64,000 nt of DNA, taken from the NCBI GenBank assembly GCA_902776435.1, contig CACYQB010000012.1:34168-98167 (forward strand), in the 5' to 3' direction. This stretch comes from an uncultured Bacteroidales bacterium (GTDB lineage Bacteria; Bacteroidota; Bacteroidia; Bacteroidales; Muribaculaceae). Below the pieces are notes generated by a model. It was not told where the DNA came from. It searched no databases and saw only the letters and a program-made list of their open reading frames with translations. A program made the position numbers and the translations under genes. Position 1 is the stretch's first letter. Each line of letters starts with the position of its first letter. Of this stretch, positions 7,881 to 16,647 are shown piece after piece.

Positions 7881-10700
7881 TTACTCTGACAGCATGGTAA
7901 CCTCGATACAGCGTTTGGCGGCCAATAGACGCTGGGCCATGCGTTGCACATCACCTGCGGTCATGTTTTCAACCATTTTGCAATAGTCACGGTCAAAGTC
8001 CACATCGTCGTCCAGTTCATGCCAGATGATATAACTCCAGTAATCGTTGGTAATCGCCATCTGGGCATACTGCTTCGTCAAGTATTGCTTAACCTTCGCC
8101 ATACTGGACTCGAGAGGTCCCTTATCCGCAATATTCTGCAACTGCTGGTAGATAATCGGGTTAAGTTCTTCGTAACGGTCGGGATCGGCATTGTACGAAA
8201 TCTTAAAGGTAGCATTGGGACGGTCATCCTTGGCCAACTCAAAGTCCACACCGACGCCGTAGGTGCCACCCTTCTCCTCACGAACCGAGTCAGTATAGGC
8301 AATGGAGAGACAACGCTTCAGGAAGTCCAATTCCAGGTCACTCTGTGCGGTAAACGGCACATCGGCGGTATAGAAGATGCTGACGTTGGCCAGCGGCGTC
8401 GCCATTTTCTTGGTGAACTTGTGAACCGACTGGCCTCCGACAACCTGCGGCACATTGCTGTAATTGGTCGTCTCGTGCTTGCCTGTCGCAGGAAGAACGG
8501 CAAGGTATTGACATAGCAACCGACGCAATTCTTGCTCATCATAGTTACCGATGATAACCGTCTTGAAGTTGGAGGCATCGCTGAAGCGTTCCTGATAAAT
8601 GTCCAGGATGCGGTCATAGCTCACGTGGTCAAGCGTAGATTGCACGACAGGCGCCATGCGGGGATGATGTCCGTACAGGATGGCCCTGATGGAGTCATTA
8701 TAATCGACCTTGGGGGACGCATTACGGTTCGTCAAGAAAGCGCGGTTACGGCTGATGAACTCGTTAAAGGCCGTAGTGTCACGGCGAGGCGAGGTGAAGT
8801 ACAGGTAGGCCAGTTCAAACATGGTTTTCATGTCCTTGATGGACGAGGAGCCGTTGATGCTTTGTCCTGTCGAGCCCACCGAGGGGCCGACGCTCACGCT
8901 CTTACCCGTGAGCATTTTGCGCAGGGTGATGGCATCGAAGTCGCCCACGCCGGCCTCGGTCACGCAACTTGAGATAAGGCTGAAGTTGGGAATATCCTCG
9001 TCGCCATAGAGTGACGTGCCGCCATCGGCTTGCATGCGCAGGGATACAACGTCTGCACTGTAGTCGGTCTTGCGGGCATAGACTTTCATGCCATTAGACA
9101 AGGTCAGTTCGGTGAATCCGTGTCTGTAGGGTTTCTCGCTGACGATAGTACCGGGCTGCGGCAGGTTGCTCACGAGATGATCGGCCAGTTGAGCCTCGGT
9201 GTACGGGGCGTAGGGCAGTTGCTGGGCGGCAAGGATGACCTGCTCGATCTGTCTCTCATCGGGAAGAACGACATCCTCCTTGTCGGGGGCATACATGACA
9301 ACAACCTGATTTTTGTCAGTAATCAGTTCCTTTACTTCAGCATTGACTTCGTCAAGAGTCACCTCGTCAGTCAATCGACGGGTGTTGTTCATCTCAAATT
9401 CCAGCGAAATGAGCGGTTCGCACGACAGGAAGTTGCTCACGCATTCGTTGACGTAGTGGGAATTACGGAAGTCGTCACGCATCTTGTAACGGCGCTCGGC
9501 AGCATTGAGGTAGAGGCTCTTGGCACGGTCAAGTTCACTCTGGGTAAAACCGTGTTGACGTGCCTGCTCGGCAACGCCGACAGCAGCGATGAGACCTCCC
9601 AGGATGTTATCCTGCTTGCAGCTGATGCTCATCGAGAACGCCTCCTTGGTGCGGCTGATGAAGAAGGTGGAGGCACGTCCCGTGGCGCTCTGGATGGGCG
9701 AACCAGGCTGCTGGCGCAACTCGGCGTAGCGGTCATTCAGCATGGTGCTGATGAGGTTGTCGATGTAGTCGCCACGCAGGTAAGCGAGACTGTTCTTCTC
9801 GTTGTCAGGTGTCGCGTCACGTTTCTGGTAGATATGGCAGAGCACGATGGGCTGCTCAGCGTCCTTCTCAATAGCGACAATCATCTTTTCATTGTCGTTT
9901 ACGGGGTAGTAGATACGCTCAGCAGGCTTCTTTGGCATGGGAATGGACGAGAAAGTCTTCTTGATTTTCTTTTCCATCTTGTCCACATCAAAGTCACCCA
10001 CGACTACGATAGCCTGCAGGTCGGGACGATACCACTTCTGGTAATAGTCGCGCAAGTCCTGGTAAGGGAAATTGTCCACAATGTCCATCGAGCCGATGGG
10101 CATACAATCCTCATATTTCGTGCCCGCATAGATTTTGGGCATGACTTGTTCCTGCATGCGCTGCACGGCCATGCCGGCACGACGGGTGCGCCACTCCTCA
10201 TGGATGACGCCACGCTCTTTGTCGATTTCCCCGTCCTCGAGCAACAGGTAGTGGCTCCAGTCATGGAGTACCAGCAGACATGAATCGATGATACCCTCAC
10301 GCACGAGCGGAGCCGAGCCGATGTGATAGACCGTCTGGTCTATTGAAGTATAGGCATTGAGGTTGGCACCGAACTTGACACCGATGCTCTCACACCAGGG
10401 GACAATGCCGAGTTTCCCGTTCTTGCCTGGAAAATTCTTGGTGCCGTTAAAGGCCATGTGCTCCAGAAAATGAGCCAGGCCACGCTGACGGGGTTCCTCA
10501 AGGATTGACCCTACCCGCTGAGCGATGTAGAAGTCGGCAAGGCCGGCTTCCTTGGCATTATGGCGGATGTAGTAGGTCATGCCGTTCTTGAGTTTACCCG
10601 TGCGTACATCGGGGTCCTGAGGCAACTGGGCTGCCGCCCACAAGGGCAGCAGCACCAGTGCTATCAGGGATAAAATAGTGTGACGTTTCATCGTTCTCAT
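7881..10700 (-). CDS. M16 family zinc metalloprotease, exported
   Basis: 939 residues, the usual size of a full two-half periplasmic M16 (pitrilysin-like) peptidase. A signal peptide spans about residues 1-24; Met4 is an equally good start. The inverted zinc motif is HFLEH (77-81), and the KERGVIHEEW stretch (161-170) supplies the later acidic ligand. The second half keeps the fold without a zinc motif (FTELTLSNGMKVYARKT onward). The start overlaps the DUF4876 stop by one base (TAATG), so it is the last gene of the TonB operon. M16 enzymes degrade peptides inside a closed chamber; here it may process material brought in by the TonB receptor. Confidence 0.9.
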   Translation of the reverse strand: MRTMKRHTILSLIALVLLPLWAAAQLPQDPDVRTGKLKNGMTYYIRHNAKEAGLADFYIAQRVGSILEEPRQRGLAHFLEHMAFNGTKNFPGKNGKLGIVPWCESIGVKFGANLNAYTSIDQTVYHIGSAPLVREGIIDSCLLVLHDWSHYLLLEDGEIDKERGVIHEEWRTRRAGMAVQRMQEQVMPKIYAGTKYEDCMPIGSMDIVDNFPYQDLRDYYQKWYRPDLQAIVVVGDFDVDKMEKKIKKTFSSIPMPKKPAERIYYPVNDNEKMIVAIEKDAEQPIVLCHIYQKRDATPDNEKNSLAYLRGDYIDNLISTMLNDRYAELRQQPGSPIQSATGRASTFFISRTKEAFSMSISCKQDNILGGLIAAVGVAEQARQHGFTQSELDRAKSLYLNAAERRYKMRDDFRNSHYVNECVSNFLSCEPLISLEFEMNNTRRLTDEVTLDEVNAEVKELITDKNQVVVMYAPDKEDVVLPDERQIEQVILAAQQLPYAPYTEAQLADHLVSNLPQPGTIVSEKPYRHGFTELTLSNGMKVYARKTDYSADVVSLRMQADGGTSLYGDEDIPNFSLISSCVTEAGVGDFDAITLRKMLTGKSVSVGPSVGSTGQSINGSSSIKDMKTMFELAYLYFTSPRRDTTAFNEFISRNRAFLTNRNASPKVDYNDSIRAILYGHHPRMAPVVQSTLDHVSYDRILDIYQERFSDASNFKTVIIGNYDEQELRRLLCQYLAVLPATGKHETTNYSNVPQVVGGQSVHKFTKKMATPLANVSIFYTADVPFTAQSDLELDFLKRCLSIAYTDSVREEKGGTYGVGVDFELAKDDRPNATFKISYNADPDRYEELNPIIYQQLQNIADKGPLESSMAKVKQYLTKQYAQMAITNDYWSYIIWHELDDDVDFDRDYCKMVENMTAGDVQRMAQRLLAAKRCIEVTMLSE

Positions 10701-11935
10701 TAGTTGAGCAGTGAAGCGGGTGCTTCAGGAATGAAATCATTGGTAGAATTGTTCGTGTCGATGTACTTGCCGTTGGCATCCTGCTTGCGGATAACGGACT
10801 TGTTGAAGCGGGTATCGTCACGGTCCACCTTGCCGCAGTAGGTCCAGCCAGCGTCAATCGAGGCATCAAGCACGTTCCACTCACGCACCGACTCAACGCT
10901 CAGGTTTACACCATCGAGAATCCAACCGTTGGGCACTTTATAGATACCGCTCTTGGTCATCTCCTTGGAGAAGTCGCCGAATACAAACATGTAGGTAGCG
11001 TCATAGACGTAATTCTCAAGCCAATCTTCCTTGCTGGTCTTCATCTTGGCAATCGCCATCGAGTTGAAGCCGCGGCTGTGGAACTGATAAATCGTAGCGG
11101 TATAGCAATACCACTTGTCAAGGTTGTCTGCCTCGCCGTCAGTGTCGGTGAAATTGGGGTTGGAGGTCTCGTCATAGAATTCAAAGTCTGCGTCTGTCAG
11201 ATCAATGGAGTTAGGCTGTTCGATCGTGTGATTGATGGCGTTGACAGCCAGTGTGAGGCTCTCACCGGGCTCAACAGGGACACTCTTGCCATCACCGGGA
11301 ATCATGTAGCATGCCTGCACCGAGAAGTGTGTTGACATGATGTCAGGGGTGTAGTCCTCCTTGGTAGTGGTCAGGAAAGCCGATTCGAGCACAGCGATAC
11401 TGTCAGCATACAAGGTGACATCTGAATTGTTGGTGATGATGATGTACTGGTCACCGCTATAGGATTTTCCTTCGGCTGTCGAGGTACCCGTAAAGAAGAT
11501 TTCGCTGATAACGAAACCGCCCTGGGCAGTAAATGTTGAGACAACCATTTTCAGGTCATGCGACGTCTCCGAGAGGGTCACATTCTCAGAAGATACCTCA
11601 AAGTCCTTTTGTCCGGCAACACCATTCAGGGTGAAGTCAAGATGACCGTTCACAGTGACATTATAGGTACCGGCCTGAATGTCATTGCACATGATTTTGT
11701 AGCCATTGCCATCTTTGACAAATTTGGAGCCTTCGACCGTGATAACCTGCTTGGTTTCCACGTTGGTCAACTTGGCGTTGGCGTTGGTCAGAACGGTATT
11801 TTCCAGGTTGGCAGGAACTTCCAGGGTAACCATTGTCGTGGGGATAACGGGAATCGGGTCATCGCCATTGCAAGATGATAAACACACGGTCAATGAGAGC
11901 ATCATGATGACGCCTTTCAAGATTAACTTTTTCAT
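10700..11935 (-). CDS. DUF4876 lipoprotein
   Basis: 411 residues with a lipoprotein signal ending in LSSC (Cys22). After a proline-rich linker, residues about 35-125 form a beta-rich domain containing NAKLTNVETKQVITVEG. The rest (about 140-411) matches the DUF4876 pattern FVISEIFFTGTS...GDQYIIITNNSDVTLYADSI, which resembles a lamin-tail (LTD) sandwich. Encoded between the DUF6850 barrel and the M16 protease. Probably surface- or periplasm-facing and part of the same uptake assembly; the family has no known function. Confidence 0.8.
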   Translation of the reverse strand: MKKLILKGVIMMLSLTVCLSSCNGDDPIPVIPTTMVTLEVPANLENTVLTNANAKLTNVETKQVITVEGSKFVKDGNGYKIMCNDIQAGTYNVTVNGHLDFTLNGVAGQKDFEVSSENVTLSETSHDLKMVVSTFTAQGGFVISEIFFTGTSTAEGKSYSGDQYIIITNNSDVTLYADSIAVLESAFLTTTKEDYTPDIMSTHFSVQACYMIPGDGKSVPVEPGESLTLAVNAINHTIEQPNSIDLTDADFEFYDETSNPNFTDTDGEADNLDKWYCYTATIYQFHSRGFNSMAIAKMKTSKEDWLENYVYDATYMFVFGDFSKEMTKSGIYKVPNGWILDGVNLSVESVREWNVLDASIDAGWTYCGKVDRDDTRFNKSVIRKQDANGKYIDTNNSTNDFIPEAPASLLN

Positions 11936-11978
11936 TTTCTTTGTTTGAGTTTAATTGGTTGATTATTAATTATTTGTT

Positions 11979-13481
11979 TTAAAATGTAATTCCTATTGAA
12001 CTATGCAGCACCGCTTGATGTTCACTGGCAGAACACAAGGTCATTCCGCCGCCCAACTCGGCAAAGAGTCCATAACGTGACTGCTTCCAGGCGTAATCGG
12101 CCCGCACCTTAGCGCCGACATCAGTATAGTTGGCGGTTGCGAACTTGTACTTGTGCTGTATCAATCGGGTGATTGCGGCATCCATGTTGGCAAACGGCAT
12201 TTGCAACTTGTCTCCTATTTTGGCCCGGTAGGACACATCGGCATTCATCGTCAGCAGCCATTTGCCGGACGGACGGACGAAACATTGCCCCTGTAACTTG
12301 CCGTAAAGGTGGCTGGCATCCATCTGCCGATGCGGATAGACATATTTCTCACGGCCATCTCTGTATCCCGCCGTCAGGACCACATGCCATTGCCCGTTAC
12401 CGTAGAGAGCTCCGGCATAGGTATCCAGCAGATGACCTTTATACATCGTCAGGCAAGCGATGACAGGGAAATAGCGGGCATCGGATGTACCACCCACGTG
12501 TTCATTGCCTGTACGTTTTGTATAGTCAATATGTCCGAAGATAGCCAGATTGCGCTCCTTCTCTTGTTTCCATCCTATCGTCGCTCCAACGTGCTCGTTG
12601 TAAAGGTCGGTAAGGGGCATGGAGTTGAATTCAGCGAGTTTGCGGTGGTAACGGTGATAATCGAGCGTGACATCGGCATAGGGGCCGCTGCCGTTGACGG
12701 GGGAAGCATGCAAAATGACAGCAAAGCCTCCGCCATCATAATAAAGGCTCCGCTTGTCACCCGAAAAACGGCTGTATTCTGTGCCCAAGCCTGTCATTTG
12801 GTACTCGGGGATAACACCCTCCTCACGATAGAAAGCGACACTGTTGGTCTGCTTGTAGATATTGCCTTCGATAGCGGCGCCAATGCGGTAGCGCTTGAAG
12901 TCATAACCGCCACCGATTCGCAGTGTCAAGTCCGTGACTATGCCCCTCATGCGAGGGTCACGACTCCTGTACTCCTGTTCAGCCCTGACAAGCATTTCGG
13001 CTCCTAGCGACCATCGGTTGATGGCCATGGCATATCCTCCGGAAATCGTATATCTTTCGCGCCGTGTATCCCCGCCCAGGGTGTCGGCAAGGATATAGGG
13101 TTGCAACAGGTCATAGTCACTGGTAGAGTTCCACTTGACGCCGTGCTGCTTACCCGTCATGTAAGAGGCTTCACCCCAGACTGTGGAACGCTGGCCCAGG
13201 TGATGATAGGTATTCACTTCGAGATAGGGCAAGGTGTATCCATCGCCTTTCTCGGGAATGAAAGCCGTGGACTGATGTTGCCAGTCAAGGCCCAATGCCA
13301 ATTGTGAAAACGGCATCTGATAGCAACTGCCATGCAATGCGGGATTACGCAACGCCTGCTGTAGCGTCAATTTTCCCAGCGACGTATGTTCAACGAGGGC
13401 AGAATCGGCATTAGAAGCCGTTGCCGCTGTAATCGTTATGGACAGGAGTATTAAGAAGTATAGGCGTCGCATGTCAATCAA
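11979..13481 (-). CDS. DUF6850 outer-membrane beta-barrel protein
   Basis: 500 residues with a signal peptide (to about 23). The rest alternates amphipathic strands rich in Tyr and Trp at strand ends (for example YLEVNTYHHLGQRSTVWGEASY) and finishes with AVLHSSIGITF, a terminal aromatic residue typical of barrels. The arrangement fits the DUF6850 family. The listed start overlaps the upstream lipoprotein gene by 8 bases; Met4 at 13472 would give no overlap. Probably an outer-membrane partner of the adjacent TonB receptor. Confidence 0.75.
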   Translation of the reverse strand: MIDMRRLYFLILLSITITAATASNADSALVEHTSLGKLTLQQALRNPALHGSCYQMPFSQLALGLDWQHQSTAFIPEKGDGYTLPYLEVNTYHHLGQRSTVWGEASYMTGKQHGVKWNSTSDYDLLQPYILADTLGGDTRRERYTISGGYAMAINRWSLGAEMLVRAEQEYRSRDPRMRGIVTDLTLRIGGGYDFKRYRIGAAIEGNIYKQTNSVAFYREEGVIPEYQMTGLGTEYSRFSGDKRSLYYDGGGFAVILHASPVNGSGPYADVTLDYHRYHRKLAEFNSMPLTDLYNEHVGATIGWKQEKERNLAIFGHIDYTKRTGNEHVGGTSDARYFPVIACLTMYKGHLLDTYAGALYGNGQWHVVLTAGYRDGREKYVYPHRQMDASHLYGKLQGQCFVRPSGKWLLTMNADVSYRAKIGDKLQMPFANMDAAITRLIQHKYKFATANYTDVGAKVRADYAWKQSRYGLFAELGGGMTLCSASEHQAVLHSSIGITF

Positions 13482-13857
13482 GGATAATCATGTTAAGTGT
13501 AATGTCGTTCTGCCCATCCCTGACGAACTCGGTATAGTCGCTCTGACAACGGAATTGATGCATGTGCACTCTTCCGTCGGGCGATTGACAGGTGGCGACA
13601 CCTTCAATGTCGATTTGGTAGGCACCGCGCAACACCTCGACCGTAAGGCTCGCACCATCAAAGTCGGCCGACGTCGTCACCTGGCGGGTATTCACGTTGG
13701 TCAGTTTCACTTGCGCCTGCACACGAGTGATAACCACTTCGTCCCCTGCCGCTACTGTGATTTGGGCGGTAGTAAAAATATCGTCCTCCACGGGAGCGCA
13801 AGCACTGATGGCTATTGCCAGTACGATTGTTATGATGGATTGGAAAAAATGTTTCAT
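13474..13857 (-). CDS. Small lipoprotein with an Ig-like domain shared with the DUF4876 protein
   Basis: 127 residues. The signal ends in AISAC, so Cys20 would be lipidated. Residues about 35-125 form a beta domain with QVKLTNVNTRQVTTSADFDG, closely similar to the N-terminal domain of the DUF4876 lipoprotein (NAKLTNVETKQV). It overlaps the TonB receptor stop by ATGA (13854-13857), indicating coupled translation. Likely an envelope accessory of the receptor; no function is recognised. Confidence 0.7.
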   Translation of the reverse strand: MKHFFQSIITIVLAIAISACAPVEDDIFTTAQITVAAGDEVVITRVQAQVKLTNVNTRQVTTSADFDGASLTVEVLRGAYQIDIEGVATCQSPDGRVHMHQFRCQSDYTEFVRDGQNDITLNMIILD

Positions 13858-16583
13858 AGCTTGATGTTCATCTCGAGTCCAAAGTAAGGGGTAACATGAC
13901 GACGGATGGTCGTGCCGCGGCTGTCATAGTCGGGCGTGTAGTCCCACAACTTGTTGCAGAACATGGCAATGTGGAGCCGGTCACCAAAGAGTTTTTTGGT
14001 GACTTTCATGTTCACGTTCATGGCGAATGGCACACGGTTTTTCTCAAACTGCGACGGGGTGTAGTCTCTCACCAGCCAACGTAGGTACATGTCATTGGCA
14101 TCGCTATCCTTCCAGTCGTGGATGCTGCCGTCCGGGGCGATGTACTGGACTGGGTAGTTGCTGATTTCCTTGCGTTGCGATGTGGTGAACCACAGGCATT
14201 GGGCGGACAGGGAGAAACCCAACTTGAGACGGGGCACATCGGTGTCGAGTGTGAAGTTCGTGTTAAACGACTCTCTCACCGAACCGTCATCGTTGGCATA
14301 CAGACCCACATACTGAATCTGGCGGTTGTCGATGACCTGGCTCGGACGGTAGGAATCCACGATAGAGTTGTTATAGGCCGTGCGGAAGTAAGCGCCATTG
14401 ATGGTCAAGCGGGTCAGGATAACGGGGAAACGCATGGTCTCAAGGGTGTATTCAATACCTTCCTTGAGCGTCATGCTGCCATTGGTGTAATTACCGTATC
14501 CCGCCAGTTCGTTGATGACGGTATAAGGCAACACATTGATGTCTGGTTGCCCTGTAAGGCTTGCGGCATCGATCGCGCTTGCATCATACTGCTTATATTG
14601 ATAAGTCTGGTATCGGGATTGCATCCTGAATCCTGATGTCATCTTCTCGCGGAAAGCCGTTACCGCCAACCTGTTGCCTCCGACATTGATATCAAACGAC
14701 ACCTCTTTCTTGAGGTTGCGGGCTGGCTCAAGGGCCGTATTGCGGGGATTGGCAATATAGGTCATCAGGTTGATGCGCCGATAGTCTGGATTATCATGAT
14801 AGTAGTTCAACTGGATGAAGTCGATGTACAACATGTCAGGGAAGAGTTGCTCCATGGTGGGCATTTTGGTATGCTGGCCAATACCCGCTGCAATGCGGAT
14901 AAAGGTGGGCTTGCCCCATATCGACAGGCGGGGCAAGGAGTAACCGATATTGGCACGCGGATCCCAATAGAACTTGCCGTTCATCGTATAGTCATGCCCC
15001 ACGTTCAGCATAGCGGTCGCGCGCACACCTGCAGTCAGTTCCCAGGTGCCGATGGCAGTCGGCCATTTCACGCTTTCCTCGGCATAGGCCGACAGGCGAT
15101 GGTTAGCGGGAATATCTTTCAGGTCGCGCTGGCGGGATGACATGCTGGTATATACGGGCTTCGTGGGGTCAAATACCTGTCCTCGACCTAGGTTCTTGTC
15201 GAGGTTCCAGTCCGTACCAATCAGCAAGTTGTTGGACACGGTGTTACTTGGTATCTGCAGGCGGGCGTTGAGTTTGATGAAGACATTCGCGGGTTTGCCA
15301 TCCACCTCGTGATGCCCAATGTACTTATAGGGAAGGATATAGGCGTCGTTTTCTCCTTCTACCTTTGACAAGGGTGCTACGGTCATACGAGACAGTTGCA
15401 CCAGTCGGGTGCGCTCAATCAAGTCTTTCTCAATCGAACTGGAGACGGTCAGGTCGGCCGATTTAAGCCACGAAGGGCGCTTAGTCTTGAACTGCAAAGC
15501 GGCCATCAGCGCATAGCGGTTGTAACTTGACTTATAGGAGTCCTCGGCGCTGTAGGTCTGGTCAACATCTTCCTTGTCATTATCCAGCGACATGGAAAAG
15601 TCAATGTTCGATGAAAAGGTCAGTTGATAATTCTCCTTTTCCCAACGTTTTTGCATTCGGGTGGAGATTGTCACACGTTTGTAATTCTCCAACCGGTTAC
15701 GAGGGTCGGATTTTGCATCAAGATAATCGGCACTCAGGTTCAGGGAGAACCGTTTTTGTTCCCACTCAAAATCTTTTGCGGCATAGAAAAGTTTCGAGCC
15801 CATGTCGGCCTTGAGGCGGAACTTCATGTCATGTCCGCCACGACGACGTTCAATCTTTACCAAGCCGCTGGTCAAGTCGCCATATTCCACCGAAGGGATA
15901 CCGCGGACGATTTCCACGCGCTCGATATCATCGGTTGAGATACCGCGCATGTCCACTCCGGCATTGGTATTGTCACGACTCGTAGCCATATTATCCCATG
16001 CGCCTGCGAGATACTGCATGTTGGCGTCCGTAGAAATGGGCGCACCATCGATAACAAAACTGGTACCGAGCGACGATGTGGCATAGTTGCTGTTCCCCGT
16101 TGAGATTTCGCGGATGTGGATATTGTTGGGCGTGCCCAGGGACGGGTCAATGCTGCGCCCGCCAGGTATCAACTCAAGCAAATCTGAGAAACTGGATGGC
16201 TGCAGGTGCTCCATCGCGTGTTTCTCGATGCGTGACGATGTGGTCAATCCTCGGTTTTCTTGGGCCGTAACGACGACTTCTCCTAACTGGCTCACCTCGG
16301 CTTGCAGCAGGTAGCGGCCATCGGCAACTGGAGCAGTCACCAACGGCTTATAACCGATAGAGGAAATCTTTAGCCGGACCTCATTATTTTTAGGTATGCT
16401 GAAGGTGCCGTCAGCCTGAGTGACCGTCAGGGCTTTGCCCCGTTTGGCATCGGCAATGGTGGCGCCAATGACAGGCTCCATCGTCTCGGCATCAAGCACA
16501 ACGCCGCTGATGACTCCTTGAGCATCAGCGACTTGTAGAACCAGGGCAGATAAAGCCAGTATGATATATCTGATCAGTTGCAT
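13854..16583 (-). CDS. TonB-dependent outer-membrane receptor
   Basis: About 909 residues from the Met at 16583; this start gives a proper signal peptide (MQLIRYIILALSALVLQVADAQ), whereas an upstream in-frame codon at 16616 would run into the promoter palindrome. An N-terminal carboxypeptidase-like repeat (GVISGVVLDAETMEPVIGATI) is followed by a plug (SFSDLLELIPGGRSID, then IERVEIVRGIPSVEYGDLTSG) and a beta-barrel ending in YFGLEMNIKL. First gene of the operon with the small lipoprotein, DUF6850, DUF4876 and M16 genes. There is no SusD partner, so a glycan role is less likely than uptake of a metal complex, peptide or small protein. Confidence 0.9.
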   Translation of the reverse strand: MQLIRYIILALSALVLQVADAQGVISGVVLDAETMEPVIGATIADAKRGKALTVTQADGTFSIPKNNEVRLKISSIGYKPLVTAPVADGRYLLQAEVSQLGEVVVTAQENRGLTTSSRIEKHAMEHLQPSSFSDLLELIPGGRSIDPSLGTPNNIHIREISTGNSNYATSSLGTSFVIDGAPISTDANMQYLAGAWDNMATSRDNTNAGVDMRGISTDDIERVEIVRGIPSVEYGDLTSGLVKIERRRGGHDMKFRLKADMGSKLFYAAKDFEWEQKRFSLNLSADYLDAKSDPRNRLENYKRVTISTRMQKRWEKENYQLTFSSNIDFSMSLDNDKEDVDQTYSAEDSYKSSYNRYALMAALQFKTKRPSWLKSADLTVSSSIEKDLIERTRLVQLSRMTVAPLSKVEGENDAYILPYKYIGHHEVDGKPANVFIKLNARLQIPSNTVSNNLLIGTDWNLDKNLGRGQVFDPTKPVYTSMSSRQRDLKDIPANHRLSAYAEESVKWPTAIGTWELTAGVRATAMLNVGHDYTMNGKFYWDPRANIGYSLPRLSIWGKPTFIRIAAGIGQHTKMPTMEQLFPDMLYIDFIQLNYYHDNPDYRRINLMTYIANPRNTALEPARNLKKEVSFDINVGGNRLAVTAFREKMTSGFRMQSRYQTYQYKQYDASAIDAASLTGQPDINVLPYTVINELAGYGNYTNGSMTLKEGIEYTLETMRFPVILTRLTINGAYFRTAYNNSIVDSYRPSQVIDNRQIQYVGLYANDDGSVRESFNTNFTLDTDVPRLKLGFSLSAQCLWFTTSQRKEISNYPVQYIAPDGSIHDWKDSDANDMYLRWLVRDYTPSQFEKNRVPFAMNVNMKVTKKLFGDRLHIAMFCNKLWDYTPDYDSRGTTIRRHVTPYFGLEMNIKL

Positions 16584-16595
16584 CTCATTGATTTT

Positions 16596-16613
16596 GGAGT
16601 ATAAAATTACTCC
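16596..16613 (-). promoter_or_regulatory. Palindrome over a -7-like box before the TonB operon
   Basis: GGAGTA and TACTCC form a perfect 6-bp inverted repeat with a 6-base spacer, 12 bases before the receptor start. On the minus strand the centre reads TAATTTTA, a near-match to TAnnTTTG. It is a candidate operator-promoter of the TonB operon. Confidence 0.45.
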
Positions 16614-16647
16614 CAATCAAAGAGACGCACAATACCTAAAAATGAGG

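Noticed and set aside
9030-10283. 417-codon frame antisense to the M16 protease
   Set aside because: No start context or family features, while the minus strand encodes a complete M16 enzyme.
7881-16583. The TonB operon as a polysaccharide utilisation locus
   Set aside because: There is no SusD-like gene and no glycoside hydrolase next to the receptor; GH31 is 26 kb away.
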